Source of the DNA: Acidimicrobiaceae bacterium
GTDB taxonomy: Bacteria; Actinomycetota; Acidimicrobiia; Acidimicrobiales; RAAP-2
DNA length: 29,573 nucleotides
Reading direction: 5' to 3'
Assembly (NCBI GenBank): GCA_003152555.1
Contig: PMAL01000005.1
Span: 526 to 30,098 of the forward strand
Position 1 is the first letter of the stretch. Every line of letters begins with the position of its first letter. Shown piece by piece: positions 8,790 through 16,921 of the stretch. The notes below the pieces were generated by a model, which searched no databases, was not told where the DNA came from, and saw only the letters and a program-made list of their open reading frames with translations. Made by a program: the position numbers and the translations under genes.

Positions 8790-9050
8790 TCAATCAATCA
8801 ACGCACCACTCGACCTGCGAGGAGAATCACGCCAGTGAGCTGGACGCTTCTCAATAAATGCAGCAAACCCGTCTTGAGCTTCGAGAATGTGGCTGGCGGC
8901 AGTCATGACTTCAATTGCGTGAGCGTGGGCCGGTGGTCGATCTAGCCCGATCTGCGTATAGAAAGTCTGTTTACCAGTGCCCTTAGACACCACATTGCCT
9001 CGCGTGGCTTGACCCAGCAGATGGGCGTTGGGGACTGCTGACGTCTACGG
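8790..9050 (-). pseudogene. C-terminal remnant of enoyl-CoA hydratase
   Basis: The minus-strand frame reads AVPNAHLLGQATRGNVVSKG, then GKQTFYTQIGLDRPPAHAHA and finally GFAAFIEKRPAHWRD before a stop at 8790. This is the last third of a crotonase-fold enoyl-CoA hydratase/isomerase, of the type ending in xGFAAFIEKRxPxW. The N-terminal domain with the CoA and oxyanion residues is missing; the frame is closed by a stop near 9048. It therefore cannot be an active hydratase. It lies just inside the left 26-bp repeat, so loss of its 5' part fits a rearrangement near that junction. Confidence 0.75.
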
Positions 9051-9529
9051 AGGGAGTCATTGTCGGTATCTTAGAGGTTTGGTTTAAATGGGGTTGGTAC
9101 ACTCCATGAGCAGTGGTCTCGCCCCTGAATATTTTCTCCAAAAAACGTTCGCAATCGCGGAAACCATCAGCTTTGACTTTAGAGAAACACACAAATGGCA
9201 ATTGAGTTGACTGACATCGCGATAATAGAAAACGCGGACCACGCTCTTATCTGGTCGTGCGATTTTTTTCAAGAGCGTGGAAGATGGCCGACGACGACGG
9301 TCCAATCACACTGTGGGAGTCGCAACGAACCAAATACTAAGTGGACCAATAAGTGGGAGCGAGGCAGAGAAGAACCTGTGTTCTTCCACTTTCCAGTGAA
9401 GACCGACGCGTTGAGTTACGGGTGAGAAGTGATACCGAAAGGTTCTGTCGATAAGTGGATTCGTCGCAAATCCAGTTCTAGGACATCGTTGGCGAGCGGA
9501 GTCCCGCCAAGACCTATTGATGCAGCGCG
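9051..9529. other. Intergenic stretch with no supported gene
   Basis: Nearly 480 bases without a recognisable gene. A 76-codon plus-strand frame (9195-9425) starts MAIELTDIAIIENADHALIW but resembles nothing I know and lacks a good ribosome-binding site. Opposite-strand frames are also unconvincing. The stretch is more AT-rich than its surroundings and probably contains the lhgO promoter. Confidence 0.4.
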
Positions 9530-9610
9530 ATGCTAGTCGGAGGCATGGAGACTAACGGGCCGAGCTTCGATCAGATGGAGTTTCCTCTCGGACAAGCGGA
9601 GATATCGTGA
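9530..9610 (+). CDS. Possible 26-residue leader ORF coupled to lhgO
   Basis: An ATG at 9530 (or 9545 in the same frame) opens a tiny frame ending ..FPLGQAEIS. Its stop overlaps the GTG start of lhgO (cGTGA). A ggagg lies just before the internal ATG but only one base away, which is poor spacing. It may be a coupling leader peptide or chance. Confidence 0.25.
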   Translation: MLVGGMETNGPSFDQMEFPLGQAEIS

Positions 9611-10812
9611 GCTCCTGGCCGGGTGACTCAATTGGAGTGGTTGGTGGAGGAATCGTCGGATTGGCAATTGCTCGTGAGATCAGCAATAGATACCAAGGCG
9701 TCGGAGTTACGGTCTTCGAAAAGGAAGACCAGGTCGCATCACACCAGAGCGGACATAACAGCGGCGTTGTGCACGCAGGCGTCTACTACCAGCCAAATAG
9801 TCTTAAAGGGCGCCTTTGCAGACGTGGTGCGGGCCTCTTACGGGAATACTGTCAAGAACGCGGAGTGCGATATCGAGAACTTGGCAAGCTCGTCGTTGCC
9901 AGTGCAGAGAAAGAATTGTCTGCGCTCGACGACATCGAGAAGCGCGCGCTTCTAAATGGGGTTCCAGGTGTTCGCCGGGTCGGCTCCAAGGAGATGGAGG
10001 ACATCGAACCCTACGTCCGAGGAGTGAGCGCCCTCTACTCGCCAAGCACCGCATCCGTCGACTACAGGGGCGTGTGCGAAGCGCTTGGCGAGGAAATTCG
10101 GGGGATGGAAGGGGAGGTGCGTCTGAACACGCCGGTGACTGGGCTTAGGGAGACCGTGACAGGAGTCGAGGTGTGCTCCGCAGATCAACGGTGGATTTTC
10201 GACCGAGTAATTGTATGCGGAGGTCTCTACGGCGACCGGCTCGCTCGGCTCGCTGGCGGCCTTGGAGAACTGAGAACCATACCCTTTCGAGGCGAGTACT
10301 ACATGTTGCGGTCTGAAGTTAGCCATCGCGTGCGGGGCATGATTTACCCGGTTCCAGATCCCAGGTACTCGTTTCTTGGCATCCATCTCACTCGAAATAT
10401 TAGCGACGAGGTGCACGTAGGGCCGAATGCCGTTTTCGCTCTCGCTCTGGAGGGCTATCGCAGACGTGATATTGATTTCAATGATCTTCGACTCATGCTT
10501 AGCTGGCCTGGCACTTGGCGCCTCGTTCGAAGGAACTGGCAACATGGGTCGAGCGAGTTGTTGAGTTCATTGTCGAAGACGTTGTATGTGAGGCAGGTAC
10601 GACGATATCTCGCGGACATTGAAACTTCGGATCTGATTTCGCCTAGTTCTGGTGTTCGCGCGCAAGCCGTTGATCGAAGTGGCAACCTGGTGGATGACTT
10701 TGTGTTGCAGGAAGAAGGGCGGATCCTCCTCGTGCGCAATGCACCATCTCCCGCTGCGACATCGAGTCTTGCTATCGCCGAATATGTGGTCTCCTTGTCA
10801 TCTAAGCCATGA
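9607..10812 (+). CDS. lhgO: L-2-hydroxyglutarate oxidase/dehydrogenase, LhgO family
   Basis: FAD-dependent oxidoreductase of 401 residues that oxidises L-2-hydroxyglutarate to 2-oxoglutarate in characterised members. The FAD-binding fold opens IGVVGGGIVGLAIAREI (about 9-25), followed by the family hallmark HQSGHNSGVVHAGVYYQP (46-63). Other family stretches are PFRGEYYMLR, YPVPDPRYSFLGIHLTR, and the C-terminal SGVRAQA, LVDDF and NAPSPAATSSLAIAEYV. The GTG start at 9607 has ggag five bases upstream. In this island it may act on a 2-hydroxy acid produced during catabolism, so the true substrate could differ from the paradigm. The gene is intact; a decayed IS3-type element follows it. Confidence 0.92.
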   Translation: MSSWPGDSIGVVGGGIVGLAIAREISNRYQGVGVTVFEKEDQVASHQSGHNSGVVHAGVYYQPNSLKGRLCRRGAGLLREYCQERGVRYRELGKLVVASAEKELSALDDIEKRALLNGVPGVRRVGSKEMEDIEPYVRGVSALYSPSTASVDYRGVCEALGEEIRGMEGEVRLNTPVTGLRETVTGVEVCSADQRWIFDRVIVCGGLYGDRLARLAGGLGELRTIPFRGEYYMLRSEVSHRVRGMIYPVPDPRYSFLGIHLTRNISDEVHVGPNAVFALALEGYRRRDIDFNDLRLMLSWPGTWRLVRRNWQHGSSELLSSLSKTLYVRQVRRYLADIETSDLISPSSGVRAQAVDRSGNLVDDFVLQEEGRILLVRNAPSPAATSSLAIAEYVVSLSSKP

Positions 10813-10889
10813 CTCAGTAAAATCGTACGTGCGTACCACTTCGGTCTAACCAGCTGAACGCCCAACAGTAACCAAATCGCCAACAGCCT

Positions 10890-11193
10890 CGTTCTGAAGT
10901 GGACCCCGGATCACGCGGGCGGAGTTCGTGCGCCTGCGCGAGGCGACAAGTCGCAACACCGTGGCGTCACGCATGCGAGCACTCCGTCTTGCGGGCATCA
11001 GCTCGCGCACTTTCAAGGTGACGACCATCGCGGACCCCTCCGCCACCTTCTACCGACACGTCTTCATCACCATGGACGCCGGCGTTGCTGACTACATCAA
11101 ATTCTACAACGATCAACGCCGTGCGCCAAGGTCGGTGGCGTCAGTCCCATCCGATACGAGTTATCGTTTGCTCGAGCATTGCAACACGCTTAG
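10890..11193 (+). pseudogene. Decayed IS3-family transposase (OrfB) remnant
   Basis: The plus frame reads TRAEFVRLREATSRNTVASR, then LAGISSRTFKVTTIADPSATFYR, which is the region preceding the DDE catalytic core of IS3-type OrfB. It then jumps directly to VADYIKFYNDQRR, the OrfB C-terminal end, so the catalytic core is deleted. After a frameshift the last residues GVSPIRYELSFARALQHA continue to a stop at 11191. A gaagtggaccccgg motif at about 10895, typical of IS3-like ends, marks the left side. The element cannot transpose by itself. Confidence 0.72.
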
Positions 11194-11337
11194 TCCGTGT
11201 CTACTTTCACTGGTGAAGCTAACAGTTCATACCGAACATCATCAGCGCACGATACATTCGATTCGCTGGCGGATGGATTAGCATGGCGACCGTGATGCCA
11301 AGCTAAGATTTGCCACTAATAGGACAGGGGAAGCCAA

Positions 11338-12129
11338 ATGAGTTTCGAAGATGTGAAGTATCAAGTCGCCGTAGGTAATAGGGTTTTAGCCAATATTGGT
11401 CTGGCGAGCGGAGTATTAGTTTCGCTGGGCCATGTCAGCATGCGGGTGCCCGAGGCATCCGACCGTTTTGTGGTCAAGGGTCGGCGTTACAAGATGGATG
11501 CGCTTCCTAGAATGCGTCCTGAGGACATGGTTGTGTGTGACTTCGAAGGCAATCTCGTTGAAGGACCTCCTGGCGCCATGCAGTGCCATGAGGTCAAGAT
11601 CCACTCCTGCATATACCGAGATCGCCCTGAGGTGCAGTCGATTGTCCACGTTCACCCGCGCTTCACGGTATTGGCATCGACACTTGGTACCCAACTAAAG
11701 CCCATGTGCCAGGAGGGAGCTTTGTTGGTAAGAGATCCGGTGCCGGTATACCCGCACTTCAAGATGGTGACAGATGACGGAGAAGGTACGCTCTTGGCTA
11801 GTTTGCTTGGTGACAGCAAGGTCATTCTGATGACCGGCCACGGAGCTGTGAGCATCGGTTCCACGGTGGACGATGCTATTGCCAATATGTACCAACTCGA
11901 AGAACAGGCAAAGATGAATTGGTACGGAATGTGTGCCGTCGGACCGGATTATCCTGGAATCCCGACTGAGCTTCTCAATGAAGCCCGCGACGCCCCCCCA
12001 ATTTGGGAGCTTCCTCATCTTCGAGAACACATGAAGGGTACCGGTGCTACAACTGGCCAGATGGTCTACCATCGGACGGTGGCCGAGGAAAGTTTGGCTG
12101 CTGAGGGGATCACGAAGCCGACAAGTTGA
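11338..12129 (+). CDS. Class II aldolase/adducin-fold protein, likely decarboxylase or aldolase
   Basis: A 263-residue metal-dependent class II aldolase-fold enzyme. The metal ligands are visible as VHVHP (H104, H106) and GHGA (H168), with the acid E85 in CHEVKIHSCIYRDRPE. The family includes sugar-phosphate aldolases and also 3-hydroxy-2-methylpyridine-4,5-dicarboxylate decarboxylase of the vitamin B6 degradation pathway. It is longer than a typical 215-residue fuculose-phosphate aldolase and has a C-terminal extension (LREHMKGTGATTGQ). A good ribosome-binding site (aggggaag) precedes the ATG. With an MHPCO-like monooxygenase and an alpha/beta hydrolase nearby, decarboxylation of a hydroxypyridine carboxylate is an attractive inference but unproven. 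Intact. Confidence 0.85.
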   Translation: MSFEDVKYQVAVGNRVLANIGLASGVLVSLGHVSMRVPEASDRFVVKGRRYKMDALPRMRPEDMVVCDFEGNLVEGPPGAMQCHEVKIHSCIYRDRPEVQSIVHVHPRFTVLASTLGTQLKPMCQEGALLVRDPVPVYPHFKMVTDDGEGTLLASLLGDSKVILMTGHGAVSIGSTVDDAIANMYQLEEQAKMNWYGMCAVGPDYPGIPTELLNEARDAPPIWELPHLREHMKGTGATTGQMVYHRTVAEESLAAEGITKPTS

Positions 12130-12211
12130 CGCACGGTAGGTGCCGGACGCGTCAGAGTTGCGCGAGGTAGACTTCGGGATGTCAATGAGGCTCGACCTAA
12201 CCTCGCGTAAC

Positions 12212-12217
12212 TATAAT
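12212..12217 (+). promoter_or_regulatory. Candidate -10 element before ferritin-like gene
   Basis: A perfect tataat sits 128 bases before the ATG at 12345, in a 215-base intergenic gap. The best upstream -35 candidate (ctcgac at 12191) has a short, 15-base spacer. Tentative. Confidence 0.3.
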
Positions 12218-12344
12218 ACTGCGAGTGGCACACAGATTGTGTCGGTGCAATTAGGTGGTCGTCAATGTTGCAGGTTGACCCTGAGCGTTACACTAACTCG
12301 TGGCCAACGTACCGAGATGAGCAACATTTTTAGAAGGGGAATCG

Positions 12345-12827
12345 ATGGCTGAAACCGAGTTTGGTCCTCCAATCGAAGCGTCAATGTGGCAGGCGGATCT
12401 CTTCGCCCACCTAACGAGCCATGCAGACGCTGAACGAGACATCCTGGATGAATACGTTACGGCGGCGAAGCAGACCAAGTCGAAGGCGCTCTCGTATCTC
12501 GTCGACCTTCTGATCGAAGATGAAATTCGGCACCATACGCTCTTCGAACAGCTCGCGAAGTCGCTAAAGACCTTGGCAGAGCTAAGTGGCGCTGAGCCCG
12601 AAGTGCCGTACGTGGACTTTCAGAAGGTCGATCGATCGGCGGTCCTCGAGGTGAACCAGCGACTATTGACGCGGGAACGCGAGGATCGGCGGGAACTGAA
12701 GCGATTGCAGCGCGAGTTGCAAGGCGTCAAGGATTCAACACTTTGGAGCCTGCTCGTTGACGTGATGCGCCGGGACACTGAGAAGCACATCGCAATCCTG
12801 GGATTCGTGGACAAGCACACGCGGTAG
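12345..12827 (+). CDS. Ferritin-like four-helix protein, unknown role
   Basis: A 160-residue, entirely helical, soluble protein. Possible di-iron ligands are spaced as in ferritin-like folds: E30 (HADAERDIL), E60 and H63 (EDEIRHH), glutamates in REREDRREL near 111-117, and E146/H148 (RDTEKHIAIL). No signal peptide or membrane segment is present. A ribosome-binding site aagggga precedes the ATG. I cannot name a specific family; a rubrerythrin-like or uncharacterised ferritin-like domain is likely. It could protect the oxygenases of this island from peroxide or store iron for the VOC-type enzyme, but that is speculation from context. The gene is intact and sits at the 3' end of the plus-strand group. 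Confidence 0.68.
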   Translation: MAETEFGPPIEASMWQADLFAHLTSHADAERDILDEYVTAAKQTKSKALSYLVDLLIEDEIRHHTLFEQLAKSLKTLAELSGAEPEVPYVDFQKVDRSAVLEVNQRLLTREREDRRELKRLQRELQGVKDSTLWSLLVDVMRRDTEKHIAILGFVDKHTR

Positions 12828-13183
12828 GCGTTTTCGGTTCATGTTAAAGAAAGTAATCGTGTCCGGACGGAAGGCGTAAGCCACGCTCGCCGAAAGGATG
12901 CCCTCAGAGGAAACTCGCCGAACTCGTTGCGCTGGCTCCCTGACCGCGCTTCACGAAAACCATAGGAATCCGCACCACGATCCGGGATATCTGAAGGTTC
13001 TGAAGCCAATCACTTCGACGGTGAGATCGAGCGTCGTCGGCGCGATGAGGGATCTTCATCGTGCCTGAGTCCAGTCGCGTCCAGCTCGGTACCAAGTACC
13101 ACCAAGAGATATATAGCGATCTATCTAACAGGTGCGCGGACGGCTCTGCGTTATCCGCAACGCTAAGTTGCCACTGAGCCCAG
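12828..13183. other. Intergenic region between convergent gene groups
   Basis: About 355 bases between the ferritin-like gene and the 3' end of the minus-strand hydrolase. No recognisable protein. An imperfect dyad (agatatatagcgatctatct, about 13107-13126) could form a weak hairpin near the end of the minus-strand transcript. The rest may be decayed coding sequence. Confidence 0.35.
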
Positions 13184-14035
13184 TTACGAGTGTTGTGCCA
13201 AAAAGGCGCGCAACAACTTGTTGAACTCTTGGGGCCGCTCGATATACGGCAAATGTCCGACATCCTCCATTACCACGAATTGACCGTCAGGCACCAGATT
13301 GCTAACTGTCCGAGCCGCTTCCCTGTCTCCTCTTGGATCAACCGCACCCCACACACCTAAGACGGGCACCTTGACCTCGCGGAGTCGCTCACCAATCATC
13401 AGATCAGGTGAACCACTCACCTGCGTCAGACCTGCGGCTCGGCGTTGATACGCCAAAGCGGCACCTGGTAACGCCGATGAAGTGAGTTGCAACAGCAGTA
13501 CCGCTTCCGGAATCTTGGTGATATCGGCCACAATATTGGCCATTCCAGCTTCGACGCGCGCGAGCGAGGGATCTTCGAAGACCCTGCTCCCGTTCTGCTG
13601 CGACCCTTCGCTGCGCGCTCGCTGCAAAGCCTGATCACCACTTAATATCACTTCGCAGCCTACGAAGACGAGATCTCGATATCGTTCAGGCTGACGAAAA
13701 TACGCCAATGCGGTCAGCCAGCCACCGAGGGAACTTCCGACCAGAGAGACGTCCTGGAGTCCTAGGTGGTCCATGAAGCCGATGAGGTGTTGTAACAACT
13801 CCCGATGGGGAGGTTGGCCCTCCGTGGTTAAACCTTCCGTAAACCCACATCCCAACAGATCTGGTGCGACCACCAGATAATTAGTAGACAAGTCCTCGAT
13901 AGTTCTGATCCAGAAGTCAGCCGTCATCCGCACGCCGTGGATCAGAACCACTGGATGCCCTTGGCCAGCCTCGTAATAGCGTGTACGAACGCCATCGATC
14001 TCTACAAACTTAACGCGAATAGTCTCTTGGGCCAT
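13184..14035 (-). CDS. Alpha/beta hydrolase, ring-cleavage-product or amide hydrolase type
   Basis: The start is placed at the ATG at 14035 because ggagg lies five bases upstream; an upstream in-frame start at 14113 lacks this and would overlap the preceding gene. The 283-residue product has the oxyanion strand VVLIHGVR, the nucleophile elbow GSSLGG (S102), the acid D233 (GAVDPRGD) and H261 (DVGHLPY). This is the fold used by C-C hydrolases of meta-cleavage pathways (BphD, HsaD) and by the acetamidomethylene-succinate hydrolase of vitamin B6 degradation. It is last in a run VOC-monooxygenase-hydrolase with gaps of 27 and 34 bases, so it probably acts on a ring-opened product. The exact bond cleaved is unknown. 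Confidence 0.88.
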   Translation of the reverse strand: MAQETIRVKFVEIDGVRTRYYEAGQGHPVVLIHGVRMTADFWIRTIEDLSTNYLVVAPDLLGCGFTEGLTTEGQPPHRELLQHLIGFMDHLGLQDVSLVGSSLGGWLTALAYFRQPERYRDLVFVGCEVILSGDQALQRARSEGSQQNGSRVFEDPSLARVEAGMANIVADITKIPEAVLLLQLTSSALPGAALAYQRRAAGLTQVSGSPDLMIGERLREVKVPVLGVWGAVDPRGDREAARTVSNLVPDGQFVVMEDVGHLPYIERPQEFNKLLRAFLAQHS

Positions 14036-14069
14036 TTTTCCTCCATTGTGGTGAAGCCGGATGTGCACT

Positions 14070-15206
14070 TCATGCGAGCCGATTGATGACTCCGCGTGGT
14101 ACTCGCTGCGCAACTTTCAATTCCGATTCATCCCACCCTGCACCGCGCTCGACGATTCCGGAGAACAAATTGGCAGCAATCTCTACCGAGGCATTTTGTG
14201 CCACTTCGGTCGTTTCCCGCTCGACTTCCTCCCACTCCCTCAATGCTGTTTCGACGTCATCGGTGCCTTCCATGGCTGCGGCTAGCCCCAACGCGTTCAT
14301 CATCGCTGTGCCTGCGCCCTGGCCGATCGTGGGCGGCATAGCATGGGCGGCGTCACCGACGATCGCAACGCGCCCGTACGACCACCTATCCACCCGCGTT
14401 ACCTCATAGTGGTCCAAGCGCGATCGCTCGGGCAGATCCCGGAGTGCGTTCGCCAGCACTGGGAAGGACTCACACCACACCTTCGATGACAATGGATCCT
14501 GGTGCGCCAGCTCGTCGGTCTCCTGGGCTCCCAACAACAGGTAAAGGTCGTCCTCGTTGCACGGTGTGTAGAGCACTCGGCGTTCGAGGTCGCAGTTCCA
14601 GTAATTGACGTAGTTCAGCCATTGGTCTTCCGCAGGTCCCGCCCATCGCCGCGGAACCAGAAAGCGATGGACCACAAACGAAAATTGCGAAGCGTCGACC
14701 CGTACGCCATCGAGCGAATCGCGTACCTTCGACCCCACGCCGTCCGCTGCAATCACCAAATCAGCGGGCCACTGGCGCCCATCCTCGGTCCAGAGCACTC
14801 CTTTCGGATCAGCCGCAACGGCTCGCGAGTTGGTTACGATAGAGACGCCCGCCTTCCGGGTCACAGTCTCGATTGCCCTATGAAGGTCCTGGCGTGTAAG
14901 AGTAACGAGGCGGCCCCCACCTGGTATCTCATTTTTCTCGCGGGCTAGTAGCTGATTGTCCTGATCACGCGACTCTTTCCACGGGGCAGAATACGACCGA
15001 GACATAACCTGATCGTACGCACCAATCGCTTGTAACACCCGTTGACCATTCGGGGCGAGATAGATGCCCGCACCAAAGCTTCGAAGAGAGGGCGCCGCCT
15101 CGTGTACTTGGACAGACCATCCCCGCTGAGCAAAAGCCGTCGCTGCAACCAAGCCCGCGAAACCACCTCCAGCAATTTCAACGTGCATCGGTTTCATTTC
15201 AGACAT
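14070..15206 (-). CDS. FAD-dependent aromatic monooxygenase, MHPCO/NicC-like
   Basis: A 378-residue class A flavoprotein monooxygenase. It has the dinucleotide motif EIAGGGFAGLVAA (10-22), the NADPH/FAD motif ADGVGSKVRDS (154-164) and the second FAD motif GDAAHAM with PPTIGQGAGTAMMNAL. Segments such as LRSFGAGIYLAPNGQRVL and RRVLYTPCNEDDLYL closely resemble, from memory, 2-methyl-3-hydroxypyridine-5-carboxylate oxygenase (MHPCO), which hydroxylates and opens a pyridine ring in vitamin B6 breakdown. R181, R210 and Y222 fall where MHPCO substrate residues are expected; the position I would align with the MHPCO active-site Tyr82 appears to be Trp, suggesting an altered pocket. 6-Hydroxynicotinate 3-monooxygenase is the main alternative. 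It lies 27 bases after the VOC gene, in one operon. Confidence 0.88.
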   Translation of the reverse strand: MSEMKPMHVEIAGGGFAGLVAATAFAQRGWSVQVHEAAPSLRSFGAGIYLAPNGQRVLQAIGAYDQVMSRSYSAPWKESRDQDNQLLAREKNEIPGGGRLVTLTRQDLHRAIETVTRKAGVSIVTNSRAVAADPKGVLWTEDGRQWPADLVIAADGVGSKVRDSLDGVRVDASQFSFVVHRFLVPRRWAGPAEDQWLNYVNYWNCDLERRVLYTPCNEDDLYLLLGAQETDELAHQDPLSSKVWCESFPVLANALRDLPERSRLDHYEVTRVDRWSYGRVAIVGDAAHAMPPTIGQGAGTAMMNALGLAAAMEGTDDVETALREWEEVERETTEVAQNASVEIAANLFSGIVERGAGWDESELKVAQRVPRGVINRLA

Positions 15207-15233
15207 TAACTTGGTGTCGTCGGTTGGAACGAC

Positions 15234-16199
15234 TTACACAAGGAGGAACTCAAACTCCGTGGGCCCAATGGACTCACGTGGTTTGAGTTCCTGCTGCTGG
15301 AAGCGCAAGAGCAGACCCGACGGATCCTTCACGAAGACACAGCGGCGTTGGGAGTCTTCGAGGTAAGCGACCAACTCGATGTCCCGCTCCTCAAGTCGCC
15401 GTATCGCGTCATATGGGTTCTCTGACACTTCGAAACTGACGTGATGGAGACCCGCTGGTCGGCCCAGTACGGCCGGGACCAAGACGAGGCAAGGCCGATT
15501 GAGCGACCCGACAAACACGGCGTACGGACTATTTGGGCCGCCAATGCTGCAACTCAGTCCAATGTGCTCCGTGTAGAAGCGACACATGTCCTCGTAGTCA
15601 TTGCAAACTATCGTCGCACTGGCCGTTCGCAGAGGATGGAATACTGCCTCGGCGATCTCACGGATCTCGGGGTTCTGCGGGTAGCAAGAGACCTGCGACG
15701 GTGGTGTCGAGCCCGGCTTCCAGTCGGGTTCGGTGTTCGTGATTACTCCCGACCTGAGCTCACGCCAGTCTGACTTTACATCGGCATAGATCTCGACTCC
15801 GTTACCGTCCGGATCCGAGAGGTAGACGCTGTGGGCAACATCATGGGACGCTGTCTCAGTGAAGGTGGTCCCTCGTTCGCACTCAACTTCGTATCCGGCG
15901 ACTAGGTCAACCTCGTTCTCCAACTCGAAGGCCAGGTGGTTCAAACCAGGTGGACGGCCATGGCCTGCTGGCCCGTCGGTATCCACAATGGCGATATCGT
16001 GATATGTGTTGCCATTCGAGAGAAAGATCCCTTCGATGCGCGGCCGCCTGTACACCTCGGCCAAACCGAGGACATTGCGATAAAAGTTGTTCGTCTCCTC
16101 GACGTCCCGTACCCAGAGGTTCGCATGCGCCAAGCGTCGGGGCCTAAACCCTCTCCTGTCTTGATTCGTATCCAGGTTCGTATTCTCAATTGTGCTCAT
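15234..16199 (-). CDS. Two-module VOC protein, extradiol-dioxygenase type
   Basis: A 321-residue protein with two vicinal-oxygen-chelate modules. The N-terminal module carries a complete 2-His-1-carboxylate set: H25 (RLAHANLWVRD), H88 (PPGLNHLAFEL) and E136 (GNGVEIYAD). The C-terminal module keeps GLHHVSFEV but has no histidine at the first position and glutamine-rich sequence where the glutamate should be. In classical two-domain extradiol dioxygenases the C-terminal module holds the iron, so this arrangement is reversed. The start ATG overlaps the stop of the transposase remnant upstream (TAATG), with a gggggat ribosome-binding site. It is first of three close genes with the monooxygenase and hydrolase. 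A ring-cleaving dioxygenase or a glyoxalase-like isomerase are both possible. Confidence 0.82.
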   Translation of the reverse strand: MSTIENTNLDTNQDRRGFRPRRLAHANLWVRDVEETNNFYRNVLGLAEVYRRPRIEGIFLSNGNTYHDIAIVDTDGPAGHGRPPGLNHLAFELENEVDLVAGYEVECERGTTFTETASHDVAHSVYLSDPDGNGVEIYADVKSDWRELRSGVITNTEPDWKPGSTPPSQVSCYPQNPEIREIAEAVFHPLRTASATIVCNDYEDMCRFYTEHIGLSCSIGGPNSPYAVFVGSLNRPCLVLVPAVLGRPAGLHHVSFEVSENPYDAIRRLEERDIELVAYLEDSQRRCVFVKDPSGLLLRFQQQELKPRESIGPTEFEFLLV

Positions 16200-16201
16200 T
16201 A

Positions 16202-16813
16202 ATCCCCCAATATATCAGGTTCTCCTCGGGTTGGTGTGGGTGAATTCTGGCCATCAGGCGAAAGTCGTCGTCGGTAGTTCGATGGTGAGACCACCGCAGC
16301 ACAAGCAGACCCCAACTCGTCGCGTAACTCTGATGCGTCAACCTTTGACAGGTTGCGCATTACCGAGCTAATGTGCGCGATCGTCGTCATCGCGTCGTAG
16401 AGCGTCGTCGAGTCGAGGTCGCGCTTTTCAGCGACGTCGCAGGTAACCGCAAAGACTCGGTTGGGACGCTCTGAGTTTCTGAGGCGCTCGCGCATGTTGA
16501 AGAACACCATATGGGCAAAAATCGTCCATCCGCCGACGTCGTAACTGCCAATATCCGCAGCGTAACGCTGGGCGGTTTTGCGATCCGACGGGCCCTCCAG
16601 GTATTGGAGCGCCATGTCAGTCGCCATGACCGAAGAGGGCGCCGAGCAACGTCCGTGATTGCTGAAGGAGTCGGCGAGGGCGTCGTCTGGAAAGAGCCGG
16701 TCGCGCTCTCGGCGCAAGAAGGCGTAGACCGAATCCTTCGCCGACGTCTTGTCGCAGAACTCGCTCATGTGTTCAAAGAAACTGCCTTGCCTATTCGCCA
16801 CTCCGAGGGCCAT
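16202..16813 (-). pseudogene. N-terminal remnant of IS1182-type transposase
   Basis: The minus frame begins MALGVANRQGSFFEHMSEFC and continues FLRRERDRLFPDDALADSF, ATDMALQYLEGPSDRKTAQR, MRERLRNSERPNRVF and LDSTTLYDA. This is the N-terminal region of IS1182-like (IS5/DDE-type) transposases. A short segment around SDRKTAQRYAADIGSYDVGG looks deleted relative to the family, and after about residue 180 the similarity ends. The catalytic core is absent, so it is inactive. Its stop codon overlaps the VOC start, so the remnant now forms the immediate upstream region of that gene and could carry its promoter. Confidence 0.78.
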
Positions 16814-16825
16814 CGGCCACTCCTG

Positions 16826-16855
16826 ATCCATAAATCCATAAATCCATAAATCCAC
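16826..16855. repeat. Short tandem repeat, 8-bp unit
   Basis: The unit atccataa occurs three times plus a partial copy, directly upstream of the transposase remnant. It is a simple-sequence tract prone to slippage. Read on the minus strand it encodes a repeating MDLWIYGF-like prefix that is not part of the transposase. Confidence 0.9.
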
Positions 16856-16921
16856 TCATACAACTATCGCCAATGACTGAATAAATCGCGAGCGTTCAAG
16901 CATGCACACGACAACAGCCAC

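Noticed and set aside
9195..9425. 76-codon plus-strand ORF
   Set aside because: No family resemblance, poor ribosome-binding site and unusual composition; not supported as a gene.
12904..13263. 119-codon minus-strand ORF overlapping the hydrolase end
   Set aside because: It shadows the hydrolase gene in another frame and has no recognisable motif.
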